The notes under the pieces were generated by a model. It searched no databases, had not been told where the DNA came from, and saw only the letters and a list, made by a program, of their open reading frames with translations. A stretch of 64,000 bases of DNA from Alkalihalobacterium elongatum (lineage in GTDB: Bacteria > Bacillota > Bacilli > Bacillales > Bacillaceae_F). This document shows, in pieces, positions 61,802-64,000 of this stretch. The DNA is taken from the NCBI RefSeq assembly GCF_019024285.1, contig NZ_WMKZ01000002.1, positions 124,001-188,000 on the forward strand, given 5' to 3'. The translations under genes and the position numbers were made by a program. Numbering within the stretch: the stretch's first letter is position 1; the number at the start of each line of letters is the position of its first letter.

Positions 61802-62242
61802 ATGCGTTTTTTTAAAGTTTTCCTACTTTTTACCGCTCTCATTGGAATGGCTAGCTGTGGGCCACAATTAGAAATTCAAGGTGATATTGAACAAAGTCAT
61901 ATTATTATGGATGAGGACAGAAACTTACTGACTTTCTATGTTCGCCTTGAAAATACGAGTAATCTAACTTCTCCTAATTTATTTGCCAAATTTGAATTAT
62001 TAAGTGATGAGTTAGTTGAAGAATTTGGACAAGAAACGATTGTCTTTGTAAACGAAAGTCAAATACCTGAAGCCTTTAAAATCAATGCAAATAGTGGCTA
62101 CTTTATCGGTGAATCTTTTGATGTTGAACAAACTTTTTCTGAAGAAGAGTTATCTGATGCTGTTGAGGTTGTTATTTTCGATGAAGCTGGCGATGATATT
62201 ACACGATTTACAATTACAAAAGTTGAAATGGAAACAAACTAA
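61802..62242 (+). CDS. Putative lipoprotein (146 aa)
   Basis: 146 aa from ATG 61802 with AAGGTGAT upstream. N-terminal signal MRFFKVFLLFTALIG followed by MASC, a lipobox-like site for lipid attachment at Cys19. The mature part is acidic, beta-rich and of the kind seen in small Bacillus lipoproteins (LLTFYVRLENTSNL, AVEVVIFDEAGDDITRF). No characterised family recognised. Nineteen bases after prpE, so probably the same transcript. Confidence 0.8.
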   Translation: MRFFKVFLLFTALIGMASCGPQLEIQGDIEQSHIIMDEDRNLLTFYVRLENTSNLTSPNLFAKFELLSDELVEEFGQETIVFVNESQIPEAFKINANSGYFIGESFDVEQTFSEEELSDAVEVVIFDEAGDDITRFTITKVEMETN

Positions 62243-62259
62243 TCCCCTACAAATAGATG

Positions 62260-62295
62260 CCTCACTTTACTCAAAATTTATTGAGTAAAGTGAGG
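62260..62295. terminator. Bidirectional hairpin between convergent genes
   Basis: Perfect stem CCTCACTTTACTCAA/TTGAGTAAAGTGAGG between the lipoprotein gene and the pseudouridine synthase gene. Only a weak T tail. Confidence 0.75.
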
Positions 62296-62298
62296 TTA

Positions 62299-63189
62299 TT
62301 AGTTTATCCAATCTTGCATATCTGGTGGAACAGGCGCTTCTACGATAATATGTTCTTGCGTAAATGGATGCAAGAACGAGCAGTAAAAGCTATGTAAAGC
62401 TTGTCTTTTGATTTTTATTCGTTCTCCGCCATAAAGATCATCACCTATTAATGGATGTCCAAGGTGAGCAAAATGAACTCTAATCTGGTGTGTTCTACCT
62501 GTTTCTAGCTTTACCCTTACTACAGTTTCCTCATCTGTTTGGGACAGAACCGAGTAATGAGTAATTGCCAGTTGTCCATCTTCACGGACTTCTCTTTCAA
62601 TAATACTATCACACTTTCTGCCGATTGGTGCGTTAATAGTTCCCTCGGTAGACGAAAGAAGGCCATGGATGATTGCAATATATTCTCTATGTATACCACC
62701 AGATTGTTGTTCCTTTGCCATAAGATCGTGAGCAAATCGGTGTTTGGCTATGACGACGATACCAGAAGTATCTTTATCAAGTCGATTAACCGCATGGAAC
62801 GTTGAAGTAATTCCACACTGATCATAATAATGTATAACTCCGTTTGCTAGTGTGCCGCTAAAATGATCTCGCGAAGGAATGGTCGGCATTCCTGCAGGCT
62901 TATTAATGACAAGGAAATGGTTATCTTCAAATAGTATATTGAGGTTCATTTTCTCTGAAAGGATACTGTCACTTCTCGTTTCTGGAGGAAAGATAATTTT
63001 CACTTCATCGTTTGCCTGTAATATCTTTCTCACCGTTACAAACTCTCCATTCACAAAAATCGAGCCTCCAGCAAATTTAATATCCGCTAAGGCTCTTTTG
63101 GACAGCTTTTTTTCCTCTTTTAAATATTCCCGTAAAAGCTTTCCTTCCCAATTAACTTCTACGTTCCATTTAATTTCTAATCCCGACAT
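62299..63189 (-). CDS. yjbO: RluA/RluD-family pseudouridine synthase (YjbO-like)
   Basis: 296 aa from ATG 63189, with TGGAG upstream; four bases after the nadF stop. N-terminal S4-like RNA-binding part (LREYLKEEKKLSKRALADIKFAGGSIFVNG), then catalytic HAVNRLDKDTSGIVVIAKH (Asp of the RLD motif), GRTHQIRVHFAHLGHPLIGD and LHSF. Isomerises uridine to pseudouridine in rRNA or tRNA. Same order as in B. subtilis (nadF-yjbO-prpE). Confidence 0.93.
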   Translation of the reverse strand: MSGLEIKWNVEVNWEGKLLREYLKEEKKLSKRALADIKFAGGSIFVNGEFVTVRKILQANDEVKIIFPPETRSDSILSEKMNLNILFEDNHFLVINKPAGMPTIPSRDHFSGTLANGVIHYYDQCGITSTFHAVNRLDKDTSGIVVIAKHRFAHDLMAKEQQSGGIHREYIAIIHGLLSSTEGTINAPIGRKCDSIIEREVREDGQLAITHYSVLSQTDEETVVRVKLETGRTHQIRVHFAHLGHPLIGDDLYGGERIKIKRQALHSFYCSFLHPFTQEHIIVEAPVPPDMQDWIN

Positions 63190-63193
63190 CTTT

Positions 63194-63988
63194 TTAGTCT
63201 CCAATGAATGATTCCCTCACACGCTTCCAAAACGGGAACGGGCGGAACCTTGCAAACTTAATTTTTTCTTCAGCTACCCTGCACTGAATCGATTTCACCT
63301 TTTGATGACTCCACGAGAAATGATCGATTGTAATTTGTAATTTTACATCATTTTGTGGTTTTAATAAGCACGTATGGTGTTGTGGCAAAACGAGTGGTGA
63401 ACCTACTGTTCGATACACTCTATTGTTAATGGATGCCATTTCTGCTAATTGAATACAAGCTAATGAGGGGTGCAATATCGCTCCACCTAATGCCTTATTA
63501 TATGCAGTACTGCCAGACGGCGTTGATATACATAGTCCATCGCCGCGAAACGTTTCGAACTTTTCACCTTTTATTTCAACATTACAAACAAGCGACTCCT
63601 CAGGACTTTTTACTGTACACTCATTAAGTGCAAGTAATCGCTCTGATTTATTATCTCCGTAATGCCTTATAACTACTTCTAGCAAGGGGTACTCAACAAT
63701 TTGAAAGGGCGTCTTGGCTATATGAATTACTAACTTTTCTACTTCTTCTGGCATCCAATCGGCATAAAAGCCTAGATGGCCCGTGTGGATTCCCACAAAT
63801 GACGTTTCTTCTAAACGATGTTTGTATGTATGGAAAGCATGAAGTAAAGTACCGTCACCACCTACTGTAATGACAATCTCGGGGTTTTCTTCATCATAAA
63901 TTAATCCGAATTCAACTAAGTATGTTTTGATCCTTTGCTGAAGTGCATTAGATACATTATCACCTCTAGAAGTCACGGTAAATTTCAT
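63194..63988 (-). CDS. nadF: NAD kinase
   Basis: 264 aa, ATG near the right edge, complete. [12 protein letters not shown] (the GGDGT nucleotide motif), [56 protein letters not shown]. Phosphorylates NAD to NADP; essential housekeeping enzyme of the PpnK/NadF family. Its stop lies directly before the pseudouridine synthase gene, so they form an operon. Confidence 0.96.
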   Translation of the reverse strand: MKFTVTSRGDNVSNALQQRIKTYLVEFGLIYDEENPEIVITVGGDGTLLHAFHTYKHRLEETSFVGIHTGHLGFYADWMPEEVEKLVIHIAKTPFQIVEYPLLEVVIRHYGDNKSERLLALNECTVKSPEESLVCNVEIKGEKFETFRGDGLCISTPSGSTAYNKALGGAILHPSLACIQLAEMASINNRVYRTVGSPLVLPQHHTCLLKPQNDVKLQITIDHFSWSHQKVKSIQCRVAEEKIKFARFRPFPFWKRVRESFIGD

Positions 63989-64000
63989 AACATCAGACTC

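Noticed and set aside
1..64000. Insertion sequences or phage genes explaining the mosaic locus
   Set aside because: No transposase, integrase or phage gene was seen. Remnants are of rfb and glycosyltransferase genes only, so recombination between duplicates is the better explanation.
1..64000. CRISPR arrays, tRNA or rRNA genes
   Set aside because: No regularly spaced short repeats with unique spacers (57354-57560 is a contiguous tandem repeat), and no tRNA- or rRNA-like sequence was recognised.

Overview
The window is chromosomal DNA of a low-GC, endospore-forming member of the Bacillaceae. The right end (about 57.6-64 kb) has the Bacillus subtilis-like backbone nadF, yjbO-type pseudouridine synthase, prpE, a YjbQ-like cation:proton antiporter and fabI with a FapR operator, then a YjcA-type (DUF1360) sporulation gene. 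In B. subtilis the interval between fabI and yjcA holds the coat genes cotO/cotZYXWV. Here those genes are not seen, and a very large spore-surface locus lies beyond.

Left part (0-21.4 kb): spore-surface structural proteins in paralogous sets. There are two Cys-containing proteins (77-823, 1077-1847), a 58-aa CGCG-tail protein, a 948-aa coiled-coil protein coupled to a JAMM/MPN metalloprotease, five paralogs sharing a KVYDWVTRQ motif (6.1-11.4 kb), three tiny proteins made of two CxxCV...CVF repeats (16.2-17.8 kb), and two YheC/YheD-type ATP-grasp coat-associated proteins (18.9-21.4 kb). CgeB-like and SpsA-like glycosyltransferases and a BKACE/NeuD-type acyltransferase pair are interspersed. 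Many of these genes have a sigma-K-type promoter (AC, 16-17 nt, CATAnnnTA), so most of the region is probably made late in the mother cell.

Middle part (21.4-52.4 kb): a surface-glycan factory. I count about ten glycosyltransferases of the GT2, GT4 and GT8 types, two of them fused to a LamG-like domain. With them are five sulfotransferase-like proteins, a GMC oxidoreductase, an asparagine-synthetase-like protein, a TupA-like ATP-grasp protein, a complete dTDP-rhamnose operon (rfbA, rfbB, rfbD, rfbC), a second sugar epimerase, and an operon for a SLC13 sulfate-type permease, APS kinase and ATP sulfurylase. The last three would make PAPS, the donor the sulfotransferases need, and no PAPS or sulfite reductase gene is present. 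The simplest reading is a dedicated pathway for a sulfated spore-coat or exosporium polysaccharide.

The locus also records its history. Degenerate remnants of rfbB (34.2 kb) and rfbA (38.0 kb) flank four glycosyl/sulfotransferase genes. A degenerate 5' end of the epimerase gene sits beside the intact rfbA (46.9 kb). The divergent rfbA/epimerase module was therefore apparently duplicated and each copy lost the half the other kept.

Right of the sulfate genes (52.5-57.2 kb) come a CotSA-like GT4 with a long acidic tail, a CotS-type kinase-like protein, another nucleotide-sugar dehydratase and the DUF1360 protein, then the housekeeping backbone. I saw no rRNA, tRNA, CRISPR array, transposase or phage gene.
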